DNA of 64,000 bases from Rubritalea tangerina. GTDB lineage: Bacteria > Verrucomicrobiota > Verrucomicrobiia > Verrucomicrobiales > Akkermansiaceae. The stretch is taken from assembly GCF_042683245.1 (NCBI RefSeq), contig NZ_JBHUJB010000061.1, positions 1 through 64,000 on the forward strand, read 5' to 3'. The translations under genes and the position numbers were made by a program. Position 1 is the first letter of the stretch. Each line of letters begins with the position of its first letter. The notes beneath the pieces are model-generated. The model searched no databases, was not told the DNA's origin, and saw only the letters and a program-made list of their open reading frames with translations. Shown here piece by piece: positions 1 to 8,540 of the stretch.

Positions 1-70
1 GATGGATCGAAGAAGTCGTAAGTCGCTGATGGATAAACTACAGCTCCTTAAGTGAACGCGCATGTGTGTG

Positions 71-117
71 TGCCTGGCAATTCGGGAAGTGATTCTTGGT
101 TGCCAGGCATTGTTTTA
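71..117 (+). terminator. Rho-independent terminator of a gene left of the window
   Basis: A perfect 10-bp stem (TGCCTGGCAA at 71-80 with TTGCCAGGCA at 100-109) with a 19-nt loop is followed by TTGTTTT. The orientation fits transcription entering from the left edge; no gene lies between the edge and the hairpin within the window. Confidence 0.6.
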
Positions 118-131
118 CGAATGAGAAGGCA

Positions 132-164
132 GAAAAAAGCCACCAATCTGAGGAGAATGGTGGC
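132..164 (-). terminator. Terminator of the small HTH gene
   Basis: GCCACCA (139-145) and TGGTGGC (158-164) form a 7-bp stem around a 12-nt loop. On the minus strand the stem is followed by a run of T (A-run at 132-138). It lies about 50 bp downstream of the stop of the minus-strand gene at 212-541, back to back with the plus-strand terminator at 71-117. Confidence 0.65.
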
Positions 165-211
165 CGTTGTTATGGCCGCTGGGGGTGCGTGCGGCCTGGG
201 TTATGAGTTGT

Positions 212-541
212 TTAGAGTTGGCTTTTGAGTACTGCGTATTCTTTGCGCAGAGTGCTGAGTTCTTCCTCGACTTTAGCCATTTTCTTGTGGATTTCACCAA
301 GTCGTTTGAGAGTTTTTGTGATATCTCCTGACTTAGCTTTACGTCGAGGTGATGGGGAGCCAGCTTCTTTAAGCCAGTTACCGATGGTGAGTTGGGAAAC
401 CTTGAATTGACGGGAAGCAGCGGCAGCTCCGCCACGGCCTTTTTCAGCGTTATGCTTATCCACAAAAGTGAGGATTTCAGCTTTTTCAGCGTTGGTGTAG
501 CGCTTGCCTCTACTTTGTGCTTTAGGTGCTTTCTTTGCCAT
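212..541 (-). CDS. Small HTH protein with C-terminal coiled coil
   Basis: This 109-residue basic protein has a Lys/Arg-rich start, a helix-turn-helix-like middle (about residues 14-58, including FKVSQLTIGNWLKE, typical of transposase OrfA or helix-turn-helix_29-type domains) and a charged heptad-like helix at about 72-109 that looks like a coiled coil. It is probably a DNA-binding protein. The HTH resembles the first ORF of IS3-type elements, but no catalytic transposase ORF and no terminal inverted repeats are visible nearby, so a stand-alone nucleoid or regulatory protein is as likely. It stands alone with its own terminator. The start is an ATG with no Shine-Dalgarno sequence; the preceding region is AT-rich. 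Confidence 0.65.
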   Translation of the reverse strand: MAKKAPKAQSRGKRYTNAEKAEILTFVDKHNAEKGRGGAAAASRQFKVSQLTIGNWLKEAGSPSPRRKAKSGDITKTLKRLGEIHKKMAKVEEELSTLRKEYAVLKSQL

Positions 542-1057
542 AATGATATGATTTATTAGTGAGCTAACAAGTTAATGCAAGTATTATTTATATCATGCTT
601 ACTGAGTGAGCTGTTGGAGATATAGTTGGTGAAGTTATCACAGTGAGTATTATTGGGGGGAGGACGCGACCAAGCGGTGAGAAGGAAGCTTGCTACGAGA
701 GGGGAGATATCAACGCAAAGGTTATGGGCATTCCCATTCTATGAGTGGGGGCGAGAGGTGTGGCGGAGTTCTATTGCCAAGGGGCGCGTTGCTACTAGGA
801 AGGAAAAAACACCGCCATGCCGTCCACAGAACTGTGGCCACTGATCCGAAAGCTCAGTAGGTGGGAACATCCATTGGTCCTTTGTCTTCCTGAAAAGGCG
901 TGACATCAAACCTCCGGGGCAGCTCCCGTAATATATATATCGGCCTGGGCACGTACTGTGATAGTGACGAACATGGCAGCAGAAGGAATATAGGGAGTAA
1001 TGCGCTTAGAGCAACAGGAATCGCTAACAAAACGTGTGTAGATTTTTGAGGGGGTGG
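542..1057. other. Intergenic region without recognisable gene
   Basis: About 516 bases with no supportable coding sequence. A 63-codon frame at 653-844 has no homology I recognise, no ribosome binding site and unusual amino acid content. The sequence near 930-945 contains a short TA repeat. The part next to 541 is AT-rich and probably holds the promoter of the minus-strand HTH gene. I see no RNA gene or repeat. Confidence 0.4.
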
Positions 1058-2479
1058 TTAAGTACCTGATTTCAATGATTCTAGGGTAGCGGCAATTGAG
1101 GGAGTGAGTGCTTTCGTAGTTTGTGAGTCGAGCATGGCGTGGCGGGTTCTTCTAGCAAGGATATCGTCGGGGGTTCTAGCGTAGAATTGGTGAAAGAATT
1201 CGTGGATATGCGGGGTGGGGTCGATAGGAGGGTCATCGACTTTGTGTAGTGGGGGGAGAGCACCATGATCAGTGAGGACGCGTTGTTTTGTTTGGCAGGC
1301 TTTTGGTGAGAGGGAGTGGGATTTGATGGCAGCATCGATGGTGTCTTCAGCCATTTTCCTGCAAGTTGTCCATTTGCCACCGAGGATCGAGATGAGACCG
1401 TTGCTGGAGATATCTATGATATGTTTACGAGAGAGGGCGGCGGTGGAGCTTTTTTGAGCTCGGCTGACAAGCGGTCGGAGGCCTGCCCAGCTCGAGGTGA
1501 TGGTAGAGGGATCGAGTTGGAATGCGCATTGAGCCTCATTTACGAGAAAGGCAATTTCTTGTTCGGATGGAATGGGGTGGAGCTCGGGAGCTTCGGTGGC
1601 TACATCTGTTGTGCCTATGAGGGTGTGGGCTTTCCAGGGGATGGCGAAGAGGACTCTACCGTCAGTAGTTTTTGGTATAATGAGGGCGTTCGTTGAGCCG
1701 AGGGCATTGCCGGGTACGACGATGTGTGAACCACGGGAGGTTTGAATTTTCCAGTGGATACTGGATGCGGTGGATTGTCGGAAATCGTCGGAAAAAATAC
1801 CCGTGGCGTTAATGACAAGCTTTGAACGCATTTTCCATGTTTGTTGGGTTTCGGTGTCGCGGACGTGCACTCCATGGACTTTGTGATTTTGAGTGAGGAG
1901 GGAGTCGACGCTGAGGTAGTTGACTGCCAGGTTGCCTGAGGCATTGATGCACTGGGCGAAAGCGACAGCTAAGGCAGCATCATCGAATTGGGCATCAGAA
2001 TAGGCGACTCCACCTGTAGGGGAGGGTTTGGAATATTGGGGGAGAGCTTCGTGTAATGCTTTTTGGCTAAGTAGTTGTGCGGGGTGGATATTTTGGTGGC
2101 CAGCGAGTGTGTCGTAGAGCCACATTCCGAAGCGGTAATAGTATTTTGCGAGGGGGGAGTGGGTTGGGAGGATGAAGCGTTGAGGGCGAGCAAAGGCGGC
2201 AGCATTGTTTAGGAGAAGGTGGCGTTCTTCGAGAGCTTCACGGACGAGACCTATTTCCCCTTTTTGTAGGTAGCGAACGCCTCCGTGGATGAGTTTAGTG
2301 GAGCGGCTGGATGTGGCATTTGCGAAGTCGTTGGCTTCTAGGAGAGCCACTTTATAGCCACGGCTAGCGGCATCCCAAGCCGTGGCTAGGCCTGTGGCTC
2401 CACCGCCGATCACGATGATGTCCCAGAGTTTTTCATTCTGAGCTTGTGCAATGAGTGAAATACGTGGGTCTGGGAGCAT
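1058..2479 (-). CDS. glpD: Glycerol-3-phosphate dehydrogenase (FAD, GlpD type)
   Basis: The 473-residue protein oxidises sn-glycerol 3-phosphate to dihydroxyacetone phosphate and passes electrons to the quinone pool from the inner face of the membrane. The N-terminal FAD-binding motif IGGGATGLATAWDAASRG lies at about residues 24-41, followed by the family signature SSRSTKLIHGGVRYLQ. A later GGKWTTCRKMAED stretch is also typical of GlpD. The C-terminal domain is a little shorter than in Escherichia coli GlpD (about 500 residues). It is divergent from a glycerophosphodiester phosphodiesterase 54 bp away, which would supply its substrate. The ATG start has no obvious ribosome binding site. Confidence 0.9.
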   Translation of the reverse strand: MLPDPRISLIAQAQNEKLWDIIVIGGGATGLATAWDAASRGYKVALLEANDFANATSSRSTKLIHGGVRYLQKGEIGLVREALEERHLLLNNAAAFARPQRFILPTHSPLAKYYYRFGMWLYDTLAGHQNIHPAQLLSQKALHEALPQYSKPSPTGGVAYSDAQFDDAALAVAFAQCINASGNLAVNYLSVDSLLTQNHKVHGVHVRDTETQQTWKMRSKLVINATGIFSDDFRQSTASSIHWKIQTSRGSHIVVPGNALGSTNALIIPKTTDGRVLFAIPWKAHTLIGTTDVATEAPELHPIPSEQEIAFLVNEAQCAFQLDPSTITSSWAGLRPLVSRAQKSSTAALSRKHIIDISSNGLISILGGKWTTCRKMAEDTIDAAIKSHSLSPKACQTKQRVLTDHGALPPLHKVDDPPIDPTPHIHEFFHQFYARTPDDILARRTRHAMLDSQTTKALTPSIAATLESLKSGT

Positions 2480-2533
2480 GATGGGATGAAGTAAGGGATT
2501 GAAATTTCAGCTTAGACTATGAAATAGTTAGAT

Positions 2534-3253
2534 GTGAATGAGAAATTACCATTGATGGTGATAGGGCACAGGGGCTGTGTTGGTAGAGCGGCTGAAAATA
2601 CGCTAGCAGCAGTCAAGTTAGCGATTGAGCAGGGATGTCGCTGGGTGGAGGTGGATGTCCATTTGTTAGGTGAGAGGCTTGTTGTGATTCATGATGAGAG
2701 GGTAGATAGGACAACGGACGGAGTGGGTTGTATCGGTGACCTAGGTTTAGATCGGTTACGAGAGTTAGATGCGGGGGGGGGAGAGAAGGTGCCATTCATT
2801 GAGGAGGTTCTCGATGTTTGTGAGGGGAAAGTGGGGGTGAATATTGAGCTTAAAGGCAAGGGGGTAGCTGAGGCTGTAGTTAATATGTTAGAGGGGCGAA
2901 GGTGGGAAGATGAAGTGATAGTTTCGAGTTTTGATTGGGAGATGCTGAAGCGTGTTAGGGAAATGCATGATAGTGTGCCCATAGCGGTGTTATTTTCGAA
3001 AGCGCGGGAGTGGGAGGGGGCGATTCAGCAAGCTTTGAGCTTAGGAGCTAGGTGGGTGAACCCTAGTTTGAGGGCTTTGGACAAAGGGTGGGTAAGGTAT
3101 GCTCAAGGGGAGGGATTGATGGTGGCTGTGTATACGGTTCGTGGAACGGGGGATTTAAGAAAAGTGATCGATAGTGAAGCTGACGCTTGCTTTGTGGATG
3201 ATCCCAAGATGGTAATGGAGGCGTTATGGAATGGCTACGACATGGATGGTTAG
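2534..3253 (+). CDS. Glycerophosphodiester phosphodiesterase
   Basis: The protein (239 residues) hydrolyses glycerophosphodiesters to glycerol 3-phosphate and an alcohol. The GDPD signature is clear: GHRG with ENT (about residues 11-24), the metal ligands EVDVH, the catalytic IHDERVDRTT and the later metal-binding NIELK. No signal peptide is present, so it resembles cytoplasmic UgpQ rather than periplasmic GlpQ. The chosen start is a GTG; an in-frame ATG seven codons later, just before VIGHRG, is possible. It is divergent from glpD and overlaps the next gene by 28 bp. A short perfect palindrome TGAAATTTCA (2510-2519) in the shared promoter region could be an operator, but is too short to rely on. 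Confidence 0.88.
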   Translation: MNEKLPLMVIGHRGCVGRAAENTLAAVKLAIEQGCRWVEVDVHLLGERLVVIHDERVDRTTDGVGCIGDLGLDRLRELDAGGGEKVPFIEEVLDVCEGKVGVNIELKGKGVAEAVVNMLEGRRWEDEVIVSSFDWEMLKRVREMHDSVPIAVLFSKAREWEGAIQQALSLGARWVNPSLRALDKGWVRYAQGEGLMVAVYTVRGTGDLRKVIDSEADACFVDDPKMVMEALWNGYDMDG

Positions 3254-4011
3254 TGATGATTTGTGTATTGGGGGTCTCGTGTTCTTCCTCGATTGATGTG
3301 GAGACGATTGAGCAAAACAAGCCGGTGATTCGGGCGATCAACAAGATGCCGAGTGGTGGTGGTTATTCGACGATGGCAGTCGCGCACAATGCATTGGCGA
3401 GGTCGATTCAGGTATCAGAAGGTGGGTTGGACCTTTCACCTAAAGTGGCGCGTCCAAGTTATTGTTCGGGAGCAACCTATTTAGTTTTGTTAGGGATGGT
3501 GGAGGAGGCGCTTGAGGGGGGGCAGTTGCAGTTGAGTGCTGCTGAGTTGGAGGCGCTAAGGATGCGAGGTGAGGCCGATGGTGTGGGGATGTGGGGGCGA
3601 TGGAATGCCAATGGGCCTGGAGCGGCGAAGGTGCTGAAAGATTTAGGAATGGGGGTGAACTTTGAATCATATGCTGATGCACGGCCTGGAGACTTCATGA
3701 AGATTTTTTGGACTGATGAGATTGGGCGCAATGAGTTTGGGCATTTGGTTGTTTACTTAGGCACCAGCGAACGTGGAGGTGAGGAATATGTGACATTTTG
3801 GTCGAGCAACCAAGCTCGTGGTTACGGGGTGAAGTCGGTACCCAAGTCCTCTATCAAGTGGGCAATCTTTTCGCGTGTCACGCATGTGGCCGGTGTCAAA
3901 GGAGTGGATACGTTAGAGAGGGAGGATCGTTATCTATCGAGCATGTTGATGCGATCCTACACAAGGGACAATGTTCGGTCTCGCTGTAGGGTGCGCCGCT
4001 CGTTAAAATAG
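3226..4011 (+). CDS. Putative lipoprotein with CHAP/NlpC-like fold
   Basis: A 261-residue protein whose start overlaps the 3' end of the phosphodiesterase gene, suggesting translational coupling. The N-terminus (arginine and histidine, then GWLVMICVLGVSCSSS) resembles a lipoprotein signal with Cys at about residue 19. In the body, a Cys in the PSYCSGATYLVL segment and a later PGDF...FGHLVVYLG segment match the Cys-His layout of CHAP or NlpC/P60 amidases, which cut peptidoglycan peptides. The family assignment is an inference from this spacing; no strong full-length match is recalled. The pairing with a lipid-head-group enzyme may be fortuitous. Confidence 0.5.
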   Translation: MEWLRHGWLVMICVLGVSCSSSIDVETIEQNKPVIRAINKMPSGGGYSTMAVAHNALARSIQVSEGGLDLSPKVARPSYCSGATYLVLLGMVEEALEGGQLQLSAAELEALRMRGEADGVGMWGRWNANGPGAAKVLKDLGMGVNFESYADARPGDFMKIFWTDEIGRNEFGHLVVYLGTSERGGEEYVTFWSSNQARGYGVKSVPKSSIKWAIFSRVTHVAGVKGVDTLEREDRYLSSMLMRSYTRDNVRSRCRVRRSLK

Positions 4012-4052
4012 CTGTGTTGGGGTAGCGCGGGAATATAGATCACGGAGTGGTA

Positions 4053-4742
4053 TTATTTGGTAATTGAGCTGATACCTCCGTCGGCGGTGATGATTTGGCC
4101 AGTGATAAATTGGGCTTGGGAGCTGAGAAGGAAGCTCGCAATGGCAGCGAGATCTTCAGGGTTTCCCACCTTATGGAGTGGGTGGCGTTTGGCGGCGGCT
4201 TCCTGTTTTGCCTCGGAATTGAGGAGAGGGGAAGCGAGAGTGGTATTGGTGAGAGATGGGGCAATAGCATTGACTCTGATACTTGGAGCCCACTCGGCAG
4301 CGAGGGCTAGGGTAAGACCTTCGACGGCAGCCTTGGCGGCGGAGATAGAACTGTGAAAGGGAAGGCCATGTCGTGCGGCGACGGAGGAAAAAAGGACGAC
4401 TGAGGGGGAGGGTGATTTTTTGAGTGAGGGGAGGGCAGCCTGAAGAATATGGACTGCACCGAGGTAGTTGATTTCCAAGTCATGCATGAAATCTTCGCGA
4501 GTGAGCCGGTGGAAGGGCTTCAGGGTGATGGTGCCTGGGCAGTAGACTAGGCCATCTAGGGAGTTAGGAAGTTGAAGCTCTGAGGGGATTGTTGCATCGA
4601 AACTCTGGATGGAGCAGAGTCCAGGGGGGAGGTTAGTTTGGCTACGCGTGGCAGCGTGCACTTTGTGGTTTTGTTCTAGCAGCTGGGCAATGAGAGCTTG
4701 GCCAATCCCAGAGTTTCCTCCGACAACGAGATAGTTTTTCAT
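4053..4742 (-). CDS. Atypical short-chain dehydrogenase/reductase
   Basis: The 229-residue protein has the Rossmann fold of the SDR family. The cofactor motif is GGNSGIG near residue 8, and the usual DGLVYCPG (equivalent of NNAG) and RVNAIAP segments are present. The catalytic YxxxK motif is altered: the sequence reads PFHSSISAAKAAVEGL, so the Lys is kept but the position four residues before it is Ile, not Tyr. It may be a divergent SDR subgroup with a different acid, or a non-catalytic protein; its substrate is unknown. It is the last gene of a minus-strand run after lpxB and a membrane-anchored protein. Confidence 0.8.
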   Translation of the reverse strand: MKNYLVVGGNSGIGQALIAQLLEQNHKVHAATRSQTNLPPGLCSIQSFDATIPSELQLPNSLDGLVYCPGTITLKPFHRLTREDFMHDLEINYLGAVHILQAALPSLKKSPSPSVVLFSSVAARHGLPFHSSISAAKAAVEGLTLALAAEWAPSIRVNAIAPSLTNTTLASPLLNSEAKQEAAAKRHPLHKVGNPEDLAAIASFLLSSQAQFITGQIITADGGISSITK

Positions 4743-4780
4743 CTAGCATAGATACACCCAAGTTGGGGCATATGCACGGA

Positions 4781-5617
4781 TTACTTTGCTGCTTGGAGGA
4801 TGAGTTTGCGCAGTTGTTCTGTCGCATTGAGGGCGGCAGTGCTGATCGCGGGGGTGAGCTCGTTTAGGGGAGAGCTTTCTAGAATCGGGTGTGTGATGGC
4901 GAGGAATGGGGGGGATTGTTGGCTAAGCATTTGGCTGACTGGGAGATTAGAATCTACTAGGGACCAATCATTGATATCGTTGATAGAAACAGACTCTTGT
5001 TCCTTGATTACGAGCAGGCATGCAATGGATTGGTCGTGCTTGAAGACGGATTTTCCGAGTTGTTTGGCGTGTTGTGCGGGAGATGCTTGTTCAGGGGTGA
5101 GCACGAAGCGGATGCTTTTAAAGTTCGAGGACTCAAGTAGTGAGCGGATGAGAGAAGGAGTGATGCCGAGTTTGACGGCAGCGCCTTTTGATTTTGAGCC
5201 CGCAAGTTCGATGACGACGACCAGGAAGGAGTCTTTTTCGGCACCTGGGATGTCTGTGTATGAGAGTTTTATCGTTTCTTCTCCGTGGAGTGAGGAATTT
5301 ACCTCATGAAAGGAAAGTCCGGTTCCGCCCGGGCTGGTGGCGCCTTGGATGAACTTTCTGGCTGACTGGGTATTGCGTCTTCCCAGTGGGGTGGAGGTGT
5401 TACGGGTGCCGAGGATGAGAGCACGTTCAATACCTGAATCAATGTGAGGGGCATTGAGGGTGACGGCTACTTGGAATTGTTCTTGGGCTTGTTCTTCCTC
5501 ATTTTGGCGAAGGTGGTGGAAGAGGCTAGTGACTGTGCCAAGAGCTAGGCCGACTGGAAGCAGCATAATGATCCACCAGTATTTGCGGGCACTTTTCTTA
5601 TTGGACTCTTGGGACAT
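4781..5617 (-). CDS. Hypothetical membrane-anchored protein
   Basis: The protein has 278 residues: a short basic N-terminus, a single transmembrane segment at about residues 13-31 (WWIIMLLPVGLALGTVTSLF) and a large soluble part predicted to be periplasmic. I do not recognise the soluble domain. It has alternating hydrophobic strands (SFLVVVIEL, SIRFVLTPE, ACLLVIKEQ) and an Ala-rich C-terminal helix, and faintly recalls the core of M28 peptidases, but the metal ligands are not visible. It lies 38 bp upstream of the SDR gene and 49 bp downstream of lpxB, so the three could share a transcript. Confidence 0.6.
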   Translation of the reverse strand: MSQESNKKSARKYWWIIMLLPVGLALGTVTSLFHHLRQNEEEQAQEQFQVAVTLNAPHIDSGIERALILGTRNTSTPLGRRNTQSARKFIQGATSPGGTGLSFHEVNSSLHGEETIKLSYTDIPGAEKDSFLVVVIELAGSKSKGAAVKLGITPSLIRSLLESSNFKSIRFVLTPEQASPAQHAKQLGKSVFKHDQSIACLLVIKEQESVSINDINDWSLVDSNLPVSQMLSQQSPPFLAITHPILESSPLNELTPAISTAALNATEQLRKLILQAAK

Positions 5618-5666
5618 AGGATGCGCTGTCTGGATTCAGGTTGCCAGAGCTGTCGTCTGAAAGTGT

Positions 5667-6800
5667 CTATTGTGCAAGTACTTTTGCAATGCAGTCAGCA
5701 GCGCGCTGGTGGCAGCCTGGGGTGCCGAGTTTTTCGGCGGTGGCTAGGAGCTCGGACTGCACTTTATGTGTGTAGTCAGGGTCCGCGAGGAATTTGTCGA
5801 GTGCGTGTTGGATGTGGCAGGGGTCTGCGTCACCTTGGACAAATTCTTCCACGACTTGTTTGCCAGCGAGGATGTTGACGAGGCCGATGTAGTCGACTTT
5901 GACTAGCATTTTGCCAATGAAGTAGGTTGGCCAAGCGATACGGTACATCAGGCAATAGGGGAGTCCGTAGTAGGCGGCTTCTAGGGTAGCTGTACCGCTG
6001 GCGATGACACCACAGGCGGCTTTTTGCATGAGCGAGTGGCTATCTCCGGTGCTGATGGAGACTAGGCCATCAGGGAGCTTTGCTTTGTCAAGGTAGCTCT
6101 GCATGCTCTGGGCTAATTTGGGGGAGGCTGCAGGAGCTTGAAATCTGATGGAGGGATGTTCGCTATTGAGCCTACGAGCGGCTTCTAACATCACTGGGAA
6201 GAGTCGAGCAACCTCGCGTTCTCTACTACCAGGGAAGAGGCCAACGAGTTTCGGGTCCCTTTCGGTGGATATGGATTTTTCGCGGAGTTCATCGACGATG
6301 GGATGGCCGACGAATTCGGTAGGGAGGCCAGCGGATTCGAAGATTTCTTTTTCAAATGGGAAGATGCAGATCATTTGATCGAGCAAGTTTGCCATTTTGG
6401 GGATGCGGCCTTTATTCCACGCCCAGACTTGTGGGCTGATGTAGTAGATAATTTTGGTTTGGGGGAGGGCGTCGCGCACGGCTTTAGCCATGCGGAGGTT
6501 GAAGCCTGGGTAATCGATGAGGACGAGAGCGGTGGGGGCGGTGGCGATGATCTCCTTAAGCATGAGATCAAATTGTTTTTTGAACCAGGAGTATTGTTTG
6601 AGTACTTCCCAGATTCCCATGACAGCAGCATCTTCGACCCAGTCACGTATCTTACCATCGCTGGCTTTTTGCATCTCGGGGCCACCGGTGCCGAGAATTT
6701 GGGCATTTGGGATGGTATCTTTGAGCGCGTGGATGAGTTCGGCGCCGTGGGTGTCCCCGCTGACCTCGCCCGCAATCAAATAGATGGAAGTATTCTTCAC
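5667..6800 (-). CDS. lpxB: Lipid-A-disaccharide synthase
   Basis: LpxB (377 residues, the usual length) joins UDP-2,3-diacylglucosamine and lipid X into the lipid A disaccharide at the inner membrane. Family signatures seen are GEVSGDTHGAELIHAL at the N-terminus, IDYPGFNLRMAK, the very conserved YISPQVWAWNKGRI and VGHPIVDEL, with the GSREREV donor-binding region after it. Its presence supports a lipopolysaccharide-type outer membrane. The start is GTG (6798-6800), lying between a clear yajC terminator and the coding region, so it has its own promoter in the 50 bp before 6850 or reads through. Confidence 0.95.
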   Translation of the reverse strand: MKNTSIYLIAGEVSGDTHGAELIHALKDTIPNAQILGTGGPEMQKASDGKIRDWVEDAAVMGIWEVLKQYSWFKKQFDLMLKEIIATAPTALVLIDYPGFNLRMAKAVRDALPQTKIIYYISPQVWAWNKGRIPKMANLLDQMICIFPFEKEIFESAGLPTEFVGHPIVDELREKSISTERDPKLVGLFPGSREREVARLFPVMLEAARRLNSEHPSIRFQAPAASPKLAQSMQSYLDKAKLPDGLVSISTGDSHSLMQKAACGVIASGTATLEAAYYGLPYCLMYRIAWPTYFIGKMLVKVDYIGLVNILAGKQVVEEFVQGDADPCHIQHALDKFLADPDYTHKVQSELLATAEKLGTPGCHQRAADCIAKVLAQ

Positions 6801-6849
6801 TGGTTAGGGTGTATAGAACGGGGCGTTAGAAGTTTCAAGTTTCAAGCTC

Positions 6850-6884
6850 AAAAAGAAAAGGCCTCTCGGTTAGGAGAGGCCTTT
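6850..6884 (-). terminator. Terminator after yajC
   Basis: A perfect 11-bp stem (AAAGGCCTCTC at 6857-6867 with GAGAGGCCTTT at 6874-6883) with a 6-nt loop is followed on the minus strand by TTTTCTTTTT. It ends the tgt-yajC transcript before lpxB. Confidence 0.85.
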
Positions 6885-6902
6885 GTGGAGGGTGGAAAGG
6901 GA

Positions 6903-7211
6903 TTACTTATCGTCTTTTTTGGTGACGACAGTGGCAATAGCAGAGCGGTCGTATTTAACGAAGGTGTTATCTGCGATGCGAAGTGAGACAGTGGAGTCAC
7001 TGACGGAGTTTACTGTGGCGTGCATTCCGCCGATAGTGATGACCTTATCTCCTGCTTTAAGAGAGTCTTGTTTCGCTTTGAGTTCTTTTTGGCGTTTTTG
7101 TTGTGGGCGGATCATGACGACCCACATGACAACAAAGAGGATACCAAACATGATAAAGGTCTGAGCGGGGTTGCCGCCTCCGCTCTGGGCGAGTGTGGTG
7201 AATGTGTTCAT
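6903..7211 (-). CDS. yajC: Sec translocon accessory protein YajC
   Basis: YajC (102 residues) is a small inner-membrane protein of the SecDF-YajC complex. A single membrane segment (IMFGILFVVMWVVMI) is followed by the conserved RPQQKRQKE and the small beta domain with AGDKVITIGGMHATV. The gene starts 11 bp after the tgt stop, the conserved tgt-yajC order of many bacteria; secD and secF, which often follow, are not here because a terminator ends the transcript. Confidence 0.93.
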   Translation of the reverse strand: MNTFTTLAQSGGGNPAQTFIMFGILFVVMWVVMIRPQQKRQKELKAKQDSLKAGDKVITIGGMHATVNSVSDSTVSLRIADNTFVKYDRSAIATVVTKKDDK

Positions 7212-7222
7212 AGTGCTATTTA

Positions 7223-8392
7223 TTATTTAGAATTTGCGGTGTAGCGAGCGATGAAGGCGTCTTTGAACTCGGTGAAGTTTCCGTTGTCGATGGCCTCACG
7301 TGCTTGCTCCATGAGTTGTAGGTAAAAATGCAGATTGTGGAAGGAAAGCAATCTTAAAGCGAGCATTTCCTTGGCGCGCCAGAGGTGGCGGATGTAGCTG
7401 CGAGAGAATCGGGCGACGCTGGGGTGGGTGGTTTCTGTCAGCGGGCGTTGGTCGAGCTCGAATTCTTTATTTTTGATATGGATGGGGCCATCGTGTGTGA
7501 AGGCGAGTCCATGGCGGGCGACACGGGTAGGCATGACGCAATCGAACATGTCGACTCCCCGGGCGATCATTTCGAGCATTTGCGGTGGGGTGCCGAGGCC
7601 CATTGCGTAGCGTGGCTTATCCTGGGGGAGGTGGGGGACGGCATTGTCGATGGCGCGGATCATTTCGTATTCCGGTTCACCCACTGAGATGCCGCCGACG
7701 GCGTAGCCATCGAAGCCGATTTCGATAAGTTCTTTAGCGGATTGTTCACGGAGGTCGGCGTAGGTGGAACCTTGAACGATGCCGAAGGCGAGCTGGCGTG
7801 AGACTTCAGTGGGGTTAGCGATGAGGCTATTGTCGAGTTGCCAAGGGACGATGGAGCTGCGATTTTCTTCATGCCATTGTTTGCAGCGTTTGGCCCAACG
7901 CGTTGTGAGGGCGAGTGAGTCGGCAGCGTATTTTTCATCGCATGGGTAGGGGGGGCATTCGTCGAAGAGCATGGCGATGTCGGAACCGAGGGTGGCTTGG
8001 ATTTCCATACTCGATTCAGGGGAGAGCATCATTTTGGAGCCATCGAGGTGGTTGGCAAAAGCGACGCCTTCTTCTGAGATCTTGCGTAATTTTGCAAGTG
8101 ACCAAACTTGGAAGCCGCCTGAGTCTGTGAGGATTGGCATATCCCAGCTGGAGAATTTATGTAGGCCTTGGGCTGCGCGGATGACATCGAGTCCGGGGCG
8201 GAGGTTGAGGTGGTAGGTATTACCGAGGATGATTTGTGAGCCTAGATCGACGAGATCATCTGGGTGGAGAGTTTTGACTGTGCCTTGGGTGCCGACGGGC
8301 ATGAAGATGGGGGTCTGGATGACACCGTGGGCGGTGGTGAGTTGGCCGCGTCTAGCCTTGGTTTTGTCGTCGGTTTTGAGAAGTTTGAACAT
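7223..8392 (-). CDS. tgt: tRNA-guanine transglycosylase lacking zinc cysteines
   Basis: The 389-residue protein exchanges guanine 34 for the queuosine precursor preQ1 in tRNAs for Asp, Asn, His and Tyr. The active site is intact: LTDSGGFQ (Asp near 90), GNTYHLNLRPG, AVGGISVGEP and the nucleophile region GVDMFDCVMPTR. The C-terminal zinc site is not: where typical bacterial enzymes have CxCxxC before the SRAYIHHL helix, this protein reads TETTHPSVARFSRSYIRHL with no Cys; the later FHNLHFY histidine is kept. Either the metal is dispensable in this lineage or the fold is stabilised otherwise. Operon with yajC. Confidence 0.9.
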   Translation of the reverse strand: MFKLLKTDDKTKARRGQLTTAHGVIQTPIFMPVGTQGTVKTLHPDDLVDLGSQIILGNTYHLNLRPGLDVIRAAQGLHKFSSWDMPILTDSGGFQVWSLAKLRKISEEGVAFANHLDGSKMMLSPESSMEIQATLGSDIAMLFDECPPYPCDEKYAADSLALTTRWAKRCKQWHEENRSSIVPWQLDNSLIANPTEVSRQLAFGIVQGSTYADLREQSAKELIEIGFDGYAVGGISVGEPEYEMIRAIDNAVPHLPQDKPRYAMGLGTPPQMLEMIARGVDMFDCVMPTRVARHGLAFTHDGPIHIKNKEFELDQRPLTETTHPSVARFSRSYIRHLWRAKEMLALRLLSFHNLHFYLQLMEQAREAIDNGNFTEFKDAFIARYTANSK

Positions 8393-8540
8393 AGCTTAGA
8401 TGGGAGGGTTTGAAGCATTTTATTGAGAAATGTGCCACAGAATAAACTGATAATGAGGTGTGTAGGTGTTGCTATAACTTCGATTTTGCTGAAAGGTGTG
8501 GAAAATGTGACAGGTTTGTGTCATAAAATAATAACTTTAG

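Noticed and set aside
653..844. A 63-codon frame on the plus strand
   Set aside because: No ribosome binding site, no recognisable homology, and unusual Trp/Arg-rich content; probably a chance open frame.
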